From Desulfotomaculum sp. (GTDB taxonomy: Bacteria > Bacillota > Desulfotomaculia > Desulfotomaculales > Desulfohalotomaculaceae), in contig JAJOKN010000085.1 of NCBI GenBank assembly GCA_021129815.1, positions 22,944-30,393 on the forward strand: a stretch of DNA of 7,450 bases, written 5' to 3'. The translations under genes were made by a program, and so were the position numbers. The notes under the pieces are model-generated. The model was given only the letters and a program-made list of their open reading frames with translations. It had not been told where the DNA came from and did not search any database. This document shows positions 6,748 through 7,450 of the stretch, one piece after another; positions within the stretch are counted from its first letter, which is position 1, and each line of letters opens with the position of its first letter.

Positions 6748-7450
6748 TTGTATCCTCAGCTTTTTCCCTCATGGATTGCTTTAAAAATGCATTTAACCTC
6801 TCGCGAATAAGCCTAGGGTTGTAGCCCGCTTGCAGTGCTAATATTCCTTCTATCTGCAGCTCCTGCAAGGTGAGCTCTTGTTTGCTTAAATTCTTCAGCC
6901 TAGTTGCTATCGGTATGAATACCAAGTTGGCAAACGCAACACCATAAAGAGTGGTTATAAAAGCTACCGCAATAGCAGGACCTAGTTCGTCAGGATCTGC
7001 CACCTTTGTCAACACCAGCACTAACCCCATAATTGTACCTATAATCCCCATTGCAGGCGCATAACCACCTGCGGTTTCAAAAATACCAACACCTACCTCA
7101 TGGCGATCATGTGCAGAATATACTTCTGTTTCTAAAATATTTCTCACCATTTCTGGATCAGTTCCATCAACAACTAACTGCATGCCTTTTCTCAAAAAAG
7201 GATCCTTTATATTTTCCAGTTGACTATCTATGTACAACAAACCTTCTTTTCTAGCCATATCAGCAAGTTCAACGATTTGATCAATTACTTCGGTATAAGG
7301 AGGCATTTTCCTAGTTATAACCATCGCAAATAACTTGGGAAGAGTTTTAACTTCTTCCATGCTATAAGCAGACATAGTTGCTCCAAATGTACCACCTATT
7401 ACAATCAACATAGCTGCAGGCATTATAAGCATACCAATACTTCCGCCAAC
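6737..7450 (-). CDS. motA: Flagellar stator protein MotA, 5' end outside window
   Basis: MotA is the multi-span membrane subunit of the stator; its cytoplasmic loop pushes on the rotor protein FliG as ions pass. The frame runs open from the window edge, giving 237 visible residues; the first methionine inside the window (7432) is internal, because the residues before it (GGSIG) continue the second membrane segment. Numbering from the edge, the segments are about 1-27 (TM2, ending VIGGTFGATM), 128-148 (TM3, with P132 in YAPAMGIIGT) and 156-184 (TM4, with P180 in NLVFIPIA). The two prolines sit 48 residues apart, as in characterised MotA. The cytoplasmic loop has the expected RKEG at 67-70 and KDPFLRKGMQLVVDGTDPE at 81-99. 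The tail is basic and cytoplasmic. About 25 N-terminal residues (TM1) are likely missing. MotP, the sodium-type homologue, is an alternative name. Confidence 0.93.
   Translation of the reverse strand, partial: VGGSIGMLIMPAAMLIVIGGTFGATMSAYSMEEVKTLPKLFAMVITRKMPPYTEVIDQIVELADMARKEGLLYIDSQLENIKDPFLRKGMQLVVDGTDPEMVRNILETEVYSAHDRHEVGVGIFETAGGYAPAMGIIGTIMGLVLVLTKVADPDELGPAIAVAFITTLYGVAFANLVFIPIATRLKNLSKQELTLQELQIEGILALQAGYNPRLIRERLNAFLKQSMREKAEDTKGR

Noticed and set aside
7433..7450. motA starting at the ATG at 7432.
   Set aside because: The frame stays open to the window edge, and the residues before this methionine (GGSIG) belong to the conserved second membrane segment, so the true start is outside the window.

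Overview
This window is an ordinary-looking flagellar motility and chemotaxis locus. Every gene lies on the minus strand, so transcription runs from position 7450 towards position 1. In that order it carries motA (5' end outside the window), motB, cheW, cheA, cheB, flgM, flgN and flgK (3' end outside the window). The AT-rich composition, purine-rich AGGAGG-type ribosome binding sites, a GTG start and the flgM-flgN-flgK order point to a low-GC Gram-positive bacterium, probably a motile member of the Clostridia. The exact genus cannot be fixed from the sequence.

Layout. Positions 7450-5930 encode the stator pair MotA/MotB, six bases apart, with the motB ribosome binding site inside the end of motA. 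After 58 bases come cheW (5871-5359), then cheA (5307-3139) and cheB (3149-2058). cheA and cheB overlap by 11 bases, so their translation is probably coupled. A 133-base gap (2057-1925) follows. It holds a good sigma-28-type promoter, a 21-bp direct repeat of which one copy supplies that promoter's -35 element, and the flgM leader. Then come flgM (1924-1628), flgN (1589-1092) and the first 350 codons of flgK (1051 to the window edge).

How the genes fit together. CheW and CheA form the receptor-coupled kinase, CheB is the receptor methylesterase that the kinase switches on, and MotA/MotB form the ion-driven torque unit that works on the rotor. FlgM holds sigma-28 inactive until the hook is finished. 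FlgN is the chaperone that brings the hook-filament junction protein FlgK to the export gate. The promoter before flgM would put flgM-flgN-flgK under sigma-28 and so in the late class of flagellar genes, with FlgM limiting its own sigma factor. No cheY, cheR, cheC or cheD lies in the window.

Three start codons were moved inward from the longest open frame because a clear ribosome binding site sits only before the inner start (cheB, flgM, flgN). No RNA gene, mobile element, CRISPR array or clear intrinsic terminator was seen. There is no gene-free stretch longer than 300 bases. I found no undescribed system; the observations below are local curiosities in a conserved locus.
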